From Cytobacillus praedii (GTDB lineage: Bacteria > Bacillota > Bacilli > Bacillales > Cytobacillaceae): a DNA stretch of 64,000 nt. The position numbers were made by a program, and so were the translations under genes. The stretch lies in assembly GCF_001439605.1 (NCBI RefSeq), contig NZ_LMBX01000011.1, forward strand, positions 71,063 through 135,062, read 5' to 3'. The notes below the pieces were generated by a model. It saw only the letters and a list, made by a program, of their open reading frames with translations. It had not been told where the DNA came from and made no database searches. Below are positions 45,859 through 55,436 of the stretch, in pieces (position 1 is the stretch's first letter; every line of letters starts with the position of its first letter).

Positions 45859-47154
45859 GTGGTTAAAACAACGATATCTGAAGTTTACAAATATGTAGAT
45901 CAAGAAGTGAAGATTGGTGCATGGATTGCAAATAAACGCTCAAGCGGGAAGATTGCATTCTTGCAGCTGCGTGATGGAACTGGCTTTATTCAAGGGGTAA
46001 TCGTTAAAACAGATGTCCCTGAAGAAGTGTTCCAGGAAGCAAAATCCGTAACACAAGAATCATCCGTTTATGTTACTGGTAAAGTACAAAAAGATGAGCG
46101 TTCTCCACTTGGATTTGAATTGCTTGTAACGAATATTGAAGTCATCTCAAGAGCTGTAGATTACCCAATTACACCAAAGGAACATGGAACAGAGTTCTTA
46201 ATGGATAATCGTCATTTATGGCTTCGTTCACGCCGTCAGCATGCGGTAATGAAAATTCGCAACGAAATTATTCGTGCAACGTATGAGTTTTATAATGAGC
46301 AAGGATTCGTGAAGGTGGATCCTCCGATATTAACTGGGAGTGCACCAGAAGGAACATCTGAATTATTTGCTACAAAATACTTTGATGAAGATGCGTATCT
46401 ATCTCAAAGTGGACAATTATATATGGAAGCTGCTGCTATGGCGCTTGGAAAAGTATTCTCTTTCGGGCCAACCTTCCGTGCGGAAAAGTCAAAGACACGC
46501 CGCCATTTAATTGAGTTCTGGATGATTGAGCCTGAAATGGCATTTTATGAACATGAGGATAGCTTAAAGGTACAAGAAGAATACGTATCATTTATCGTCC
46601 AATCTGTTTTGAAAAACTGCAGCCTAGAGTTAAAAACGCTTGGCCGTGACACAGCGAAGCTTGAAAACATTAAAGCACCGTTCCCTCGTATTTCATACGA
46701 TGATGCGATCAAATTCTTAAATGAAAAAGGCTTTGATGATATCAAGTGGGGCGATGATTTTGGTGCGCCACATGAAACAGCTATTGCTGAGAGCTACGAT
46801 AAACCAGTGTTTATTACTCATTATCCGAAAGCCATTAAGCCATTCTACATGCAGCCACATCCTGATCGTGATGATGTTGTTCTGTGTGCAGACTTAATCG
46901 CACCAGAAGGATATGGAGAGATTATTGGCGGCTCTGAGCGTATTCATGACTACGACTTAATGAAGCAGCGTCTCGAAGAGCATAATTTAGAAATGGATGC
47001 TTACAAATGGTATTTAGAATTACGTCAATATGGATCTGTTCCACATTCTGGGTTTGGGCTTGGACTAGAAAGAACGGTTGCCTGGATTAGTGGAGTTGAA
47101 CATGTTCGTGAAACGATTCCATTCCCGCGTCTATTAAATCGTTTATATCCATAA
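45859..47154 (+). CDS. asnS: Asparaginyl-tRNA synthetase
   Basis: A class IIb synthetase that charges tRNA-Asn. The N-terminal OB-fold (about 1–110, with [29 protein letters not shown]) binds the anticodon. Class II motif 1 is in the region after [18 protein letters not shown], motif 2 is [24 protein letters not shown], and motif 3 is [15 protein letters not shown]. The 431 residues match B. subtilis (430). The GTG start follows TTTGGAGGG. No T-box leader is visible in the gap upstream, which is filled by the 21-bp repeat. Confidence 0.98.
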   Translation: MVKTTISEVYKYVDQEVKIGAWIANKRSSGKIAFLQLRDGTGFIQGVIVKTDVPEEVFQEAKSVTQESSVYVTGKVQKDERSPLGFELLVTNIEVISRAVDYPITPKEHGTEFLMDNRHLWLRSRRQHAVMKIRNEIIRATYEFYNEQGFVKVDPPILTGSAPEGTSELFATKYFDEDAYLSQSGQLYMEAAAMALGKVFSFGPTFRAEKSKTRRHLIEFWMIEPEMAFYEHEDSLKVQEEYVSFIVQSVLKNCSLELKTLGRDTAKLENIKAPFPRISYDDAIKFLNEKGFDDIKWGDDFGAPHETAIAESYDKPVFITHYPKAIKPFYMQPHPDRDDVVLCADLIAPEGYGEIIGGSERIHDYDLMKQRLEEHNLEMDAYKWYLELRQYGSVPHSGFGLGLERTVAWISGVEHVRETIPFPRLLNRLYP

Positions 47155-47160
47155 TTAATT

Positions 47161-47197
47161 AATAGAAAAAATCCGCTTCCTGCGGATTTTTTCTATT
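47161..47197. terminator. Long bidirectional terminator hairpin after asnS
   Basis: A 16-bp perfect stem, AATAGAAAAAATCCGC paired with GCGGATTTTTTCTATT, around a 5-nt loop, with A and T tracts inside the stem arms. Confidence 0.9.
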
Positions 47198-47309
47198 AAG
47201 AATGAATAAACTCTTGAATGTCAAGTAGCGATTAATAGGAAGGATTGCCTTTCATATTCTCCTTACTAGCTAGGAGTGTTCATGCTATACTTATGAAGAG
47301 GTGTCTAGA

Positions 47310-48020
47310 ATGTCAAAAACAAGTTTATTAAAGTGGATCCAGGAAGGAAACGTAACAATCCCTGGAGTATTACTCACTCATTATAAAGAGATGAATTTAG
47401 ATGAGAATGAGCTCGTGCTTTTACTGCAAGTAATCTCCTTTATTGAAAATGGAAATGAATTTCCTACTCCTTTTGAATTGTCTTCCCGCATGACTATATC
47501 CGTTTCAGTATGTACTGAAATTCTCCGAAAATTAGTTCAAAAAGGATTTATAGATATAAAAGAAAGCTATTCAGGAGACGATGTTCGATATGAAAGATAT
47601 GATGTGGAACCGTTATGGGAAAAGTTAATTGATTGCTTTTTGCTTAGAGGCAAGCAGGAAGCAATGATAGCTAATCAAAAAAGTGAAACAGATTTGTATA
47701 CTTGCTTTGAACAAGAATTCGGGCGGCCTTTATCACCATTCGAATGTGAAACACTTGCTATGTGGATGGATGATGACCATCATGATCCGCATATAATTAA
47801 AGCTGCTCTAAGAGAAGCGGTTATTTCCGGCAAGCTGAATTTCCGTTATATTGACCGAATTTTGTTTGAATGGAAAAAGAATGGAATTAAAACCATTGAA
47901 CAGGCAAAGAGCTACGGGAAAAAATTTAGGCAAAGCCAAACACCGCAGCGAAACAAACAAAATGAGGATTCCAATCCAGCATTAAAATCCGTTCCATTTT
48001 ATAATTGGCTTGAGCAATAA
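47310..48020 (+). CDS. dnaD: DNA replication initiation protein DnaD
   Basis: DnaD acts with DnaB and DnaI to load the replicative helicase at oriC and at restarts. The N-terminal winged-helix DDBH1 domain (about 1–110) includes LSSRMTISVSVCTEILRKLVQKGFI. The DDBH2 domain (about 130–200) ends with the YIDRILFEWKKNGI motif (YxxxIxxxW type) that binds DNA. The 236 residues match B. subtilis (232). ATG 47310 is preceded by GAGGTG. It starts the dnaD–nth–ypoC unit. Confidence 0.95.
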   Translation: MSKTSLLKWIQEGNVTIPGVLLTHYKEMNLDENELVLLLQVISFIENGNEFPTPFELSSRMTISVSVCTEILRKLVQKGFIDIKESYSGDDVRYERYDVEPLWEKLIDCFLLRGKQEAMIANQKSETDLYTCFEQEFGRPLSPFECETLAMWMDDDHHDPHIIKAALREAVISGKLNFRYIDRILFEWKKNGIKTIEQAKSYGKKFRQSQTPQRNKQNEDSNPALKSVPFYNWLEQ

Positions 48021-48046
48021 TTAGAAAAAAATAAGTGGTGGGGTAC

Positions 48047-48703
48047 ATGTTAAATAAAACTCAAATTAGATACTGTCTTGATCAAATGGGGGAAATGTTT
48101 CCCGATGCCCATTGTGAATTAAACCATTCCAATCCTTTTGAACTAGTCATTGCTGTGGCTTTGTCAGCTCAATGCACGGATGTTCTAGTAAATAAAGTAA
48201 CAAAAAATCTTTTTCAAAAGTATAAAACACCTGAGGACTACTTAAATGTTTCTTTAGAAGAACTGCAGGGGGATATTCATTCAATTGGATTGTATCGGAA
48301 TAAAGCAAAGAACATTCAAAAATTATGCCGGATGCTACTGGATGATTATGGTGGCATCGTTCCGAATGATCGGGATGAATTAACAAAGCTTCCTGGTGTT
48401 GGAAGAAAAACGGCAAATGTTGTTGTCTCTGTTGCGTACGGAATTCCAGCAATTGCAGTTGATACACATGTGGAGCGAGTGAGCAAGAGATTAGCCTTTT
48501 GCAAATGGAAAGACTCAGTATTAGAAGTAGAGAAGACATTAATGAGAAAAGTACCGATGGATGAATGGTCTGTTACTCATCATCGAATGATTTTCTTTGG
48601 AAGGTATCACTGCAAGGCGCAAAATCCTCAATGCCCAGTATGTCCATTGCTCGAACTTTGCAGAGAAGGGAAAAAACGCATGAAGGAGAAGGGGGATAAA
48701 TGA
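48047..48703 (+). CDS. nth: Endonuclease III
   Basis: Nth is a bifunctional DNA glycosylase and AP lyase that removes oxidised pyrimidines. It has the helix-hairpin-helix LPGVGRKTANVV with the catalytic lysine, the catalytic aspartate in AVDTHVERVSKRL, and the C-terminal [4Fe-4S] pattern C-x6-C-x2-C-x5-C (CKAQNPQCPVCPLLELC). The 218 residues match B. subtilis (219). ATG 48047 follows GGTGGGG. ypoC overlaps its stop. Confidence 0.97.
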   Translation: MLNKTQIRYCLDQMGEMFPDAHCELNHSNPFELVIAVALSAQCTDVLVNKVTKNLFQKYKTPEDYLNVSLEELQGDIHSIGLYRNKAKNIQKLCRMLLDDYGGIVPNDRDELTKLPGVGRKTANVVVSVAYGIPAIAVDTHVERVSKRLAFCKWKDSVLEVEKTLMRKVPMDEWSVTHHRMIFFGRYHCKAQNPQCPVCPLLELCREGKKRMKEKGDK

Positions 48704-49224
48704 GCGAGCAATTACTATTATCCATTCCGCATGAATTAAATAATCCTTTCTTTTTTTCGGCAAATGATCAAATATTAATTGAAAAAGATCATTTGCAGAA
48801 AATGGTGCTGAATATGCCTTTCTTGTATGAAGCAGCCTTTTATGAAAATATTCCGGCACTTAAGCCTTGGCAATCACATGAGACGTTTATTCCATTAATT
48901 AAAAAAGAGTGGGATACTGAAAAAATTAAACTTGAAGAGATCTTTACAAATAGAAAATATAAGGATGCCATTCCACCAATGAAAAAAGGGATTGGTTTAT
49001 TTTTGCAGTTTGTTTACTGGGCAAATGGTCAGCCAGTTCATTTTGACATGCCATTATCCAGTGAATCCTTAAAAGTGCAGCCTGTAAATTTAGAGGAGAG
49101 AATCAGCTTCATTATGCAGCGTCCAGCTCTTTACCATTCTTTTATTCAATTAAACGAACTCTTAATCGAAATGGAAAAGCAGTATGTTAAACATATGGCT
49201 ATGAAAAAAGCGTCTAAGCAATAG
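48700..49224 (+). CDS. ypoC: YpoC family protein
   Basis: A 174-residue soluble protein of unknown function that matches YpoC, always downstream of dnaD and nth in Bacillus. Conserved features are KKGIGLFLQFVYWANGQPVHFD and the basic helical C-terminus. The ATG overlaps the nth stop (ATGA), so translation is coupled. A shared terminator with ponA overlaps its last codons. No catalytic motif is visible. Confidence 0.84.
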   Translation: MSEQLLLSIPHELNNPFFFSANDQILIEKDHLQKMVLNMPFLYEAAFYENIPALKPWQSHETFIPLIKKEWDTEKIKLEEIFTNRKYKDAIPPMKKGIGLFLQFVYWANGQPVHFDMPLSSESLKVQPVNLEERISFIMQRPALYHSFIQLNELLIEMEKQYVKHMAMKKASKQ

Positions 49225-49241
49225 CTTAGGACGCTTTTTTT
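49204..49241. terminator. Bidirectional terminator between ypoC and ponA
   Basis: AAAAAAGCGTCTAAGC-AATA-GCTTAGGACGCTTTTTTT has a long stem with one bulge and serves convergent genes; it includes the ypoC stop. Confidence 0.9.
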
Positions 49242-49255
49242 CATACTTCATATTT

Positions 49256-51898
49256 TTATTGACCACTGGTTCCTTGAGACCCGTCTGGATTGGTTGATCC
49301 GTTGTTTGTATCGTCTCCGCCTGAGCTGTCCCCACCGTCTTGGCCATTTCCGTTCCCGATGTTATTTCCGTTCCCGTTTCCCCAGCCGGAACCCGAACCA
49401 TTTCCATTTCCATTTCCAATTCCATTATTGCCGTTTCCGTTGTTTCCAGATGTTCCATCTTCTGTCTCTTCTTCATTCTCAAAGTCATCCATTGGATCAC
49501 CGTCTCCAAATCCATCATCAATTTCAGAATCTGGAATAGGTATTTCAACTTTTACAGCAGCAGGATCACTGCGCATTTCACCTTTAACAGCAATTACCTT
49601 AAATTGATAAATGCCTCCTGGTACAGGGTTGGCAATCTTTAAGCCTTTTTCTTTTACAACCTGCAATGGCTGCTCTGTTCCATCATTTAAAGCAACAGAG
49701 ACTTCAAATTGTACATCTTCTGCTTCCTCAGGATATTCCCAAGTTAATGCAATTTCATTTGTTAGCTGATCATAAGATCCATTTACATTAACAGGAGAGT
49801 CTAGCTTTTCAAATTTATCAGAGACCTCTTTAGGTGCTTGCCCTTTTACTGCATATTCATAGATGATTTGATCCTTAGGTGTGAAGTCACTTGCAAGCTT
49901 AGCAGGCATACTTCCTTTTTCAATGGCTACCTTTTCAACACTATCAGGCATTTTAAAGTCAGGTGTTTCAATATCTTTAGAAACATAAGCCATTAAATTT
50001 TTGAATAAAGCCTGGGCTATCTTTTGGTCCTTAGGAGCAATCGAACTCTTCATGTTTGGATATCCAGTCCAAATGGCTGCCGTATAGTTTGTTGTATAAC
50101 CCGCAAACCAAATATCAGGAACACCGCCGCTTTGGATCTGCCAGTCTTTCTTTTCTTTAGAAGAATAGTTTGTTGTACCTGTTTTTCCTGCTAAATGGAG
50201 GTTAGGTACATTTGCTTGCTTACCAGTTCCAAAGGAATCCTTCACAACACTTTTTAAGACATCAGTGATCATGAACGCTGTGTAATCCTGCATAACAGCT
50301 TCAGACTTTGGTGTAGCATCGATGGTTGTCTTATCACGCATTTCAATTTTCTTAATGGAATGCGGTTCGGTATAAAAGCCTTCGTTGCCAAAAGCGCTAT
50401 AAGCCCCAGCCATTTCTAAGGATGAAACTTCCTCCGTACCAATAGCACTGGATTCATAGACTTCATCCATATCAATGCCCAGATTATTAACGAATTCTTT
50501 TGCCTTATCTAAGCCAACCTCTTTTTCTACTGCTTGCAAGGTTTGCAGTGCAGCTGTATTACGTGAACGCGCTAACGCTTCCCGTAATGACATTTTCCCC
50601 ATATGCTTTCGGTCCCAGTTATTCATCTGCTGACCGCTTGAATAGGTGGTAGGTTTATCATCAAGCGTATGGTAAGTACCCCATTTTAAATATTCAATTG
50701 CTGGACCGTAATCCATAATTGGTTTAAATGTCGAACCCGCTTGACGTTTTGAATCGGTAGCATAATTAAATCCTCTTTTTACTTCTTGATTTCTGCCGCC
50801 GCCAATTGCTCTAATTTCACCTGTTTTTGTATCAAGTAAGGTTATACCTGCCTGAAATTCATCATTTGGGAATTGAACAATATCGTTTGAACTTAGCATT
50901 TTTTCGACATAGTCCTGTGCTTTTGTATCTAAAGTTGTATAAATAGTTAGTCCATCAGAAGATATATCTAAATCAGGATATTTACTTTCCACTTCCTCAA
51001 TGACTACATCAACAAATGAATCATACGGCGAATCATTCCTTTTTCGATCTTCTTCTTTTACTAAACTTGATTCGACTGGAATTGCTTGTGCAGCCTTCAT
51101 TTCTTCCTTCGTAATAAATCCATGCTGATTCATTAATGACAGAACAATATTTCTTCTTTTCTCCGCACGGTCTGGATGCTTAAATGGGTTATAGTTCTCA
51201 GGACTTTGCGGCATACCAGCAAGTAAAGCTGCTTCGTGTAATTCTAATTCGTTAAGTTCTTTGCCGAAATAGATATGGGAAGCAGTCAATACCCCATGGC
51301 TTCGCTCGGACATCCATATTTTATTGACGTACATCTCAAAAATTTGCTGTTTTGTATATTTTCGTTCTAGCTGGAAGGCTAGCCAAGCCTCCTGTGCTTT
51401 TCTGCTTAGCGTTTTTTCATTATTAAGGAAGGAGTTTTTTACAACCTGCTGTGTAATCGTACTAGCTCCCTCAGATCCAAAACCACGGGTAACGTTTGCA
51501 AGCACTGCTCCGCCTAAGCGGATTAAATCCATTCCGTTATGTTTATAGAACCGGACATCTTCAGTAGCAAGAAATGCATCTTCAACTAATTTAGGGATGT
51601 CCTCATAATTAACATATTCTCGATTTTCTAAGCCAACTTCAGTAATTACCTCTCCATTAATATCGAGAATTTTTGATGAAATAGGATCCTTTAACGATTT
51701 CTCATCAAGCTTTGGTGTATCCTTTACCATAAAGGCGAAGGTAGCAGCACCAACGAGCATACCTGCAATCCCAAGGGCAATTAATATTAAAAAGATTCGT
51801 TTAAAAATACCTTTAGAAGGCTGTTTTCCGCCTTTTTTCTTTTGTTTGGAAGCATGCTGTTTTCTGCGCTCCTCTCTTGATTGATAATTCTCTGCCAT
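49256..51898 (-). CDS. ponA: Penicillin-binding protein 1A/1B (bifunctional)
   Basis: A class A PBP that polymerises and cross-links peptidoglycan. A basic cytoplasmic tail precedes one helix (about 33–57). The GT51 domain has the catalytic glutamate in ATEDVRFYKHNGMD (E113) and the STITQQVVKN segment. The transpeptidase has S389-x-x-K392 (STFK), SRN at 445–447 and KTGT at 572–575. A fibronectin-like region (about 705–800) follows, then an acidic stretch and a Gly/Asn-rich low-complexity tail (about 805–880). At 880 residues it is close to B. subtilis PonA (914). It follows recU on the minus strand, 53 bp apart. Confidence 0.97.
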   Translation of the reverse strand: MAENYQSREERRKQHASKQKKKGGKQPSKGIFKRIFLILIALGIAGMLVGAATFAFMVKDTPKLDEKSLKDPISSKILDINGEVITEVGLENREYVNYEDIPKLVEDAFLATEDVRFYKHNGMDLIRLGGAVLANVTRGFGSEGASTITQQVVKNSFLNNEKTLSRKAQEAWLAFQLERKYTKQQIFEMYVNKIWMSERSHGVLTASHIYFGKELNELELHEAALLAGMPQSPENYNPFKHPDRAEKRRNIVLSLMNQHGFITKEEMKAAQAIPVESSLVKEEDRKRNDSPYDSFVDVVIEEVESKYPDLDISSDGLTIYTTLDTKAQDYVEKMLSSNDIVQFPNDEFQAGITLLDTKTGEIRAIGGGRNQEVKRGFNYATDSKRQAGSTFKPIMDYGPAIEYLKWGTYHTLDDKPTTYSSGQQMNNWDRKHMGKMSLREALARSRNTAALQTLQAVEKEVGLDKAKEFVNNLGIDMDEVYESSAIGTEEVSSLEMAGAYSAFGNEGFYTEPHSIKKIEMRDKTTIDATPKSEAVMQDYTAFMITDVLKSVVKDSFGTGKQANVPNLHLAGKTGTTNYSSKEKKDWQIQSGGVPDIWFAGYTTNYTAAIWTGYPNMKSSIAPKDQKIAQALFKNLMAYVSKDIETPDFKMPDSVEKVAIEKGSMPAKLASDFTPKDQIIYEYAVKGQAPKEVSDKFEKLDSPVNVNGSYDQLTNEIALTWEYPEEAEDVQFEVSVALNDGTEQPLQVVKEKGLKIANPVPGGIYQFKVIAVKGEMRSDPAAVKVEIPIPDSEIDDGFGDGDPMDDFENEEETEDGTSGNNGNGNNGIGNGNGNGSGSGWGNGNGNNIGNGNGQDGGDSSGGDDTNNGSTNPDGSQGTSGQ

Positions 51899-51951
51899 AT
51901 CTATTCATCCTTTCTGGACTGTAAAGAAAATTTGTTTCCATTTAAAATGAT

Positions 51952-52563
51952 CTAACTAAGTCTATAAAGATAATCGATTTTTTTAATATAGTCAATTCTG
52001 GGCTGATATCCGAGTGGTATCAGATGACCAAAGTGTTCAATTTCATCCTTTGTAATTGATTTTCTCCCTCCATCTTCCATCCTTTTCCAAAATGTAAGCA
52101 AATGCTGTGCTTCTAGAAGAAATATTTCTTCTGTAAGTGAGAACCTAAGCAGGACAAAACAAATACCATCTTGCTTTAGGATCGTTTCCATATGCTTAAT
52201 TTGGTGATCATGAAAATTCTTTAATGGAAATGATGTTGGATTTTGTGTTTCCTTTGCTTCAAAATCAATATATTTTCCTTTATATACCCCATTATAGTCT
52301 GTTGTAGAAGCTTGTTTAAAATAGGCTTCCTTAATGACTGCTGCACTTCTTTTAGGATAATCGACTTGAACGATTTGAAGTGGTGTTGGTTTTTTATGGA
52401 TGGCTGCAATGTTCTGTTCCAAGTAATATTCGTTTGTTATGTTAATATCTTCCTCCAAAGTCATTCCACGGTTACTATAGGACCATTTTTTCTCTTTCTT
52501 TAATTTTATTGTCTCCTTTTTTTCCGGTATATATCTCTTGCCGTTAGGATAATTGAAATTCAT
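51952..52563 (-). CDS. recU: Holliday junction resolvase RecU
   Basis: RecU cuts Holliday junctions and modulates RecA; recU–ponA form a conserved operon in Firmicutes, linking recombination with septal wall growth. The catalytic core is intact: [46 protein letters not shown] with the acidic metal ligands, and [14 protein letters not shown]. The 203-residue form begins [11 protein letters not shown], like B. subtilis; I chose the ATG ending at 52563 because TGAGGTGAG gives best spacing, with ATG at 52566 as an alternative. Confidence 0.95.
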   Translation of the reverse strand: MNFNYPNGKRYIPEKKETIKLKKEKKWSYSNRGMTLEEDINITNEYYLEQNIAAIHKKPTPLQIVQVDYPKRSAAVIKEAYFKQASTTDYNGVYKGKYIDFEAKETQNPTSFPLKNFHDHQIKHMETILKQDGICFVLLRFSLTEEIFLLEAQHLLTFWKRMEDGGRKSITKDEIEHFGHLIPLGYQPRIDYIKKIDYLYRLS

Positions 52564-52679
52564 CATACTCACCTCACAAGCTATTTCTTATCATACCAAA
52601 ACTTTGTTCGATTTGGTTGAATAAAAAGTATTAGTTTGCAAAAGTTAAGCTAAATGCATAAGGAGAGGCTGAGCGAACA

Positions 52680-53675
52680 ATGTTTTATCAAAAAGGACTA
52701 ACATTGGAACAGCTTTCCGTGGAGGAAATTGATTTAATTACCTATATTAATAAGCAAACGAAAAGATACAATACAGATAATATCTCTAGAACAAAAGCCT
52801 ATCATCAATATTATAGTAAAAATCCGGAAATTAAATGGTCCTTTCTTGCCAGTATGGTATCCCGAAATGCAGGGTGGAACATGTGTGATCTTGAAGGGAG
52901 CTTGCTTCCTATAGTGTTGGAAAAAAGTTTTCGGGAAAAGTTATTTTTTACATACGAGCGGGCCAACTGGCTTATTTTCCAGGATGCTTTTCCACAATTG
53001 CTGCTCTATCAGTATTCGACGAAAATAAAGCGGCCAATGTTTCATTTATTAAAGTTTTTTCATATTTCTTCATTTATGGAAAAAGAGTGGCAGAAGTTTT
53101 GGGATGATCGCCATGTAAACAGGTTGATGACTTCATTAATCATAAACGAGCAAAATGTGATTCAAAAACCAGTTATAAAGCATCCTGTCTATCAATCCAC
53201 TGTTTTTCGTTCATTATTATTTATTCTTCAAGATTGGCTTCATTTTAGCTCGGTTATTTTCCCAACATGTGAAGGTGAATTATTTGGGGCAAGTGTGAAT
53301 GGGTTTAAATCTGTTTCTAAACGTATTGAATTAGGAAAGAGATTAGCTGATATTTTGTTTGAGAAGTTTCTTTACCCTAGATTTTATGAATTTGCATGTA
53401 AAACAGAGCATACAGGCTCAAGGTTTGACTATGAGCAGTATTTTACGCATAAAAAAATGAGAACAACGCCTTTTTTACGTTGTACCTATCCGATTGTAAA
53501 CCATCACCGCCATAATCGAAGAGACTGGTCAGATTTTTGCCGAATAAAGAAAAAATGGATGAACCAGATGGTCGAGCACAAACATCCCATTCATATAACT
53601 GACTGGTATGTACAGAAGCAGAATCAATTAAAAAAAGGCATCTTTTTAAGCGAATGGGTTAAATCTATCAAATAA
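52680..53675 (+). CDS. yppC: YppC family protein (DUF2515)
   Basis: A 331-residue basic protein matching YppC/DUF2515, divergent from recU as in B. subtilis. It has many aromatic and basic residues (HHRHNRRDWSDFCRIKKKW), and conserved NAGWNMCDLEG and FYEFACKTEHTGSRFDYEQYF segments. No membrane helix or known catalytic motif is apparent. AAGGAGAGG precedes the ATG with slightly long spacing. The function is unknown. Confidence 0.83.
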   Translation: MFYQKGLTLEQLSVEEIDLITYINKQTKRYNTDNISRTKAYHQYYSKNPEIKWSFLASMVSRNAGWNMCDLEGSLLPIVLEKSFREKLFFTYERANWLIFQDAFPQLLLYQYSTKIKRPMFHLLKFFHISSFMEKEWQKFWDDRHVNRLMTSLIINEQNVIQKPVIKHPVYQSTVFRSLLFILQDWLHFSSVIFPTCEGELFGASVNGFKSVSKRIELGKRLADILFEKFLYPRFYEFACKTEHTGSRFDYEQYFTHKKMRTTPFLRCTYPIVNHHRHNRRDWSDFCRIKKKWMNQMVEHKHPIHITDWYVQKQNQLKKGIFLSEWVKSIK

Positions 53676-53678
53676 AAC

Positions 53679-53715
53679 AAAAGCTGAAATCGACTTGCTC
53701 CGATTTCAGCTTTTT
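53679..53715 (+). terminator. Rho-independent terminator after yppC
   Basis: AAAAGCTGAAATCG-ACTTGCTC-CGATTTCAGCTTTTT, a 14-bp stem. Confidence 0.93.
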
Positions 53716-53948
53716 CGATTATAGAGAGATCTGATTGCCACAGCACTTCCGTGAATTTTTATCGCAGTTAATGGCAGTTAGATCCCATTTTCGATCAAGG
53801 ATAAAGAAACAAAAAAGCTAAGCTGGTGATCCTCTGCCTATAAATGTCAAATCTGCTAAAGTCATCGATCGTGCATTTTCTAAGAGTGATTGGTGTAACT
53901 TGCCATCAGTGAGGGGTGAAAGAAACTCCATACTGATATAAGTTGTAC

Positions 53949-54056
53949 TTATGTAGAAGGGCGATCAGGTCCTTCGATTTTTTTATCGCCGTACCCTGTT
54001 TTTGTTTCTTCTAGTTTCTTGGGCTGTGTTTTATTTTGTTTCTGCTGCTTTTTCAT
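53949..54056 (-). CDS. sspM: Small acid-soluble spore protein M
   Basis: A 35-residue basic, glutamine-rich peptide, MKKQQKQNKTQPKKLEE followed by TKTGYGDKKIEGPDRPST. The DKK-x-x-GP-x-RPST end is the signature of SspM (34 aa in B. subtilis), a minor spore-core protein made in the forespore. GGAGGTG lies 8 nt before this ATG on the minus strand. The longer frame from 54239 is an unsupported extension: its first 61 residues look unlike any protein and have no Shine–Dalgarno. Forespore SigG control is expected from the family. Confidence 0.88.
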   Translation of the reverse strand: MKKQQKQNKTQPKKLEETKTGYGDKKIEGPDRPST

Positions 54057-54284
54057 CTTTTGCACCTCCACTAAGTAGTATTCGCATGTTTCATTCCTTT
54101 CATTCTCCTTTAATCTTGTCGAATGAGAGGCACGGTGATTGAAAAATACTACTTTATTTGCCGAATCACTTCTAGTTTTGTCAGTGATGAAGGATTGATT
54201 AGAGACAAGACGAATAGAGTGTAATAAGACAACATACATTTGGGTTAGATTGTGTACTTTTGCATTATTAAGGAGGACAAACTA

Positions 54285-54557
54285 ATGGATAAAAAGATCA
54301 TTGCAAAAGAAGAACTGTTAAGCATGCTTACGGAGATTTCTGACCAATTGGAAGAACTGGAAGGGATTTTAGAAACGAGCCTTTCTAAAGCTCGTCAAAA
54401 TGTCCGAAACGAATACACTGCAAAAATCATCGCTTGTGAAGAAAAAATGACTGCACTTGAGAATGAGGCAGCAAGTACCTTAAAAGAAAATGAAGAACAT
54501 GGCAATCCAGGTAAATTACATCGTCCAACCAGCATGAAGCTTGAACTAGGATATTAA
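54285..54557 (+). CDS. Small coiled-coil protein, unknown function
   Basis: A 90-residue acidic helical protein that I cannot name with certainty; it may be the YppD-position gene. Residues about 8–75 have heptad-like spacing (EELLSMLTEISDQLEELEGILETSLSKARQNV), suggesting a coiled coil or helical hairpin. The tail HGNPGKLHRPTSMKLELGY is polar. AAGGAGG lies 8 nt before ATG 54285. A weak terminator follows, so it is a single-gene unit between sspM and yppE. Confidence 0.75.
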   Translation: MDKKIIAKEELLSMLTEISDQLEELEGILETSLSKARQNVRNEYTAKIIACEEKMTALENEAASTLKENEEHGNPGKLHRPTSMKLELGY

Positions 54558-54579
54558 TTAAATTAGAATGACATTATCA

Positions 54580-54611
54580 GCAGCTTGAAAAATTAAGCTG
54601 CGTTTATTTTT
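54580..54611 (+). terminator. Terminator after the coiled-coil gene
   Basis: GCAGCTT-GAAAAATT-AAGCTGC followed by GTTTATTTTT. Confidence 0.7.
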
Positions 54612-54626
54612 GGAGTTGAACGATAA

Positions 54627-55001
54627 ATGAAGGATTATAAAGAGCTTTTACAATTAACGAAAAAATTACTCTCATATGTGGATACCCTTTCATTGAAATA
54701 TATGAAGGTGAGAGAGACCGGCGAGAGTGGAGACTTTTTCGGAGAAGTAAAACCATTTGCAGATGCAGTGAAGGAAGTAAACGATGAATGGAAAAGGGAA
54801 GCATATGAATGGATTAAGGATAGGGGACCAAAAAATTTGTATAATCAGCAAATTGATTCTGCATATGATCATATTGAAACAATTTCGGTACAAGCATTTT
54901 TTCCGAACACGAGCCGATCAAGATTTAACGATGTAGTCGCTTCAGCAAAATTCATCCTGACTAGCGTTATTAATGAAATAGAAGGGGAGTCCTTGAAATA
55001 A
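54627..55001 (+). CDS. yppE: YppE family protein (DUF1798)
   Basis: A 124-residue protein of the DUF1798/YppE family, a small four-helix bundle with unknown role. It shows the conserved aromatic and charged pattern (DFFGEVKPFADAVKEVNDEWKREAYEWI, AFFPNTSRSRFND). The length matches B. subtilis YppE (123). ATG 54627 follows GGAGTTGAACG. Its last codons form part of a terminator stem. Confidence 0.88.
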   Translation: MKDYKELLQLTKKLLSYVDTLSLKYMKVRETGESGDFFGEVKPFADAVKEVNDEWKREAYEWIKDRGPKNLYNQQIDSAYDHIETISVQAFFPNTSRSRFNDVVASAKFILTSVINEIEGESLK

Positions 55002-55014
55002 GGACTCCCTTTTA
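54985..55014 (+). terminator. Rho-independent terminator at the end of yppE
   Basis: GGGAGTCCTT-GAAAT-AAGGACTCCC followed by TTTTAG; the yppE stop lies within the stem. Confidence 0.88.
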
Positions 55015-55039
55015 GTGTTTTGAGCATGTGGGAAAAAGA

Positions 55040-55222
55040 TTAGAAGCTTTCAGGAACTTCTGCTCCTTGTGCTTCAAGCTCACGAACTAGCTGCCGATAA
55101 ACATTAATACAAATATCATTTTGAATATACGCCTTTTTCGTAAAATCTAGTAATTCATTTACATTTTCAGGACTGTAATTTCGCATTTGAAGAAACTTCA
55201 TGTTTAGTTCGTGAACATTCAT
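55040..55222 (-). CDS. yppF: YppF family protein
   Basis: A 60-residue acidic protein matching YppF. It is helical with a conserved core (NVNELLDFTKKAYIQNDICINVYRQLVRELEAQGA); the function is unknown. On the minus strand GAGGAGGG lies 8 nt before the ATG at 55222. It is convergent with yppE and lies in the same place in B. subtilis. Confidence 0.87.
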   Translation of the reverse strand: MNVHELNMKFLQMRNYSPENVNELLDFTKKAYIQNDICINVYRQLVRELEAQGAEVPESF

Positions 55223-55436
55223 TATAATTCCCTCCTCAAATTTGTATAAAAATGCTTTCTACTTTTTATATATACTATCATATAAATAAAGCTGTCCATT
55301 ATTTTTAAAAAATTTAGACTTCCGACAGGTTATTTCATAATTTGACAAAGTGTTTGAATATCGTTTTATTCACACGATAGGCTATATGAACATAAATTAC
55401 AGTAATGAATAATTACTTCAAGGAGGAAGTCTGCCC

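Noticed and set aside
49290-49642. Proline/phenylalanine- or serine-rich plus-strand frames opposite ponA
   Set aside because: They are the complement of the Gly/Asn-rich ponA tail, which opens every frame; low complexity explains them.
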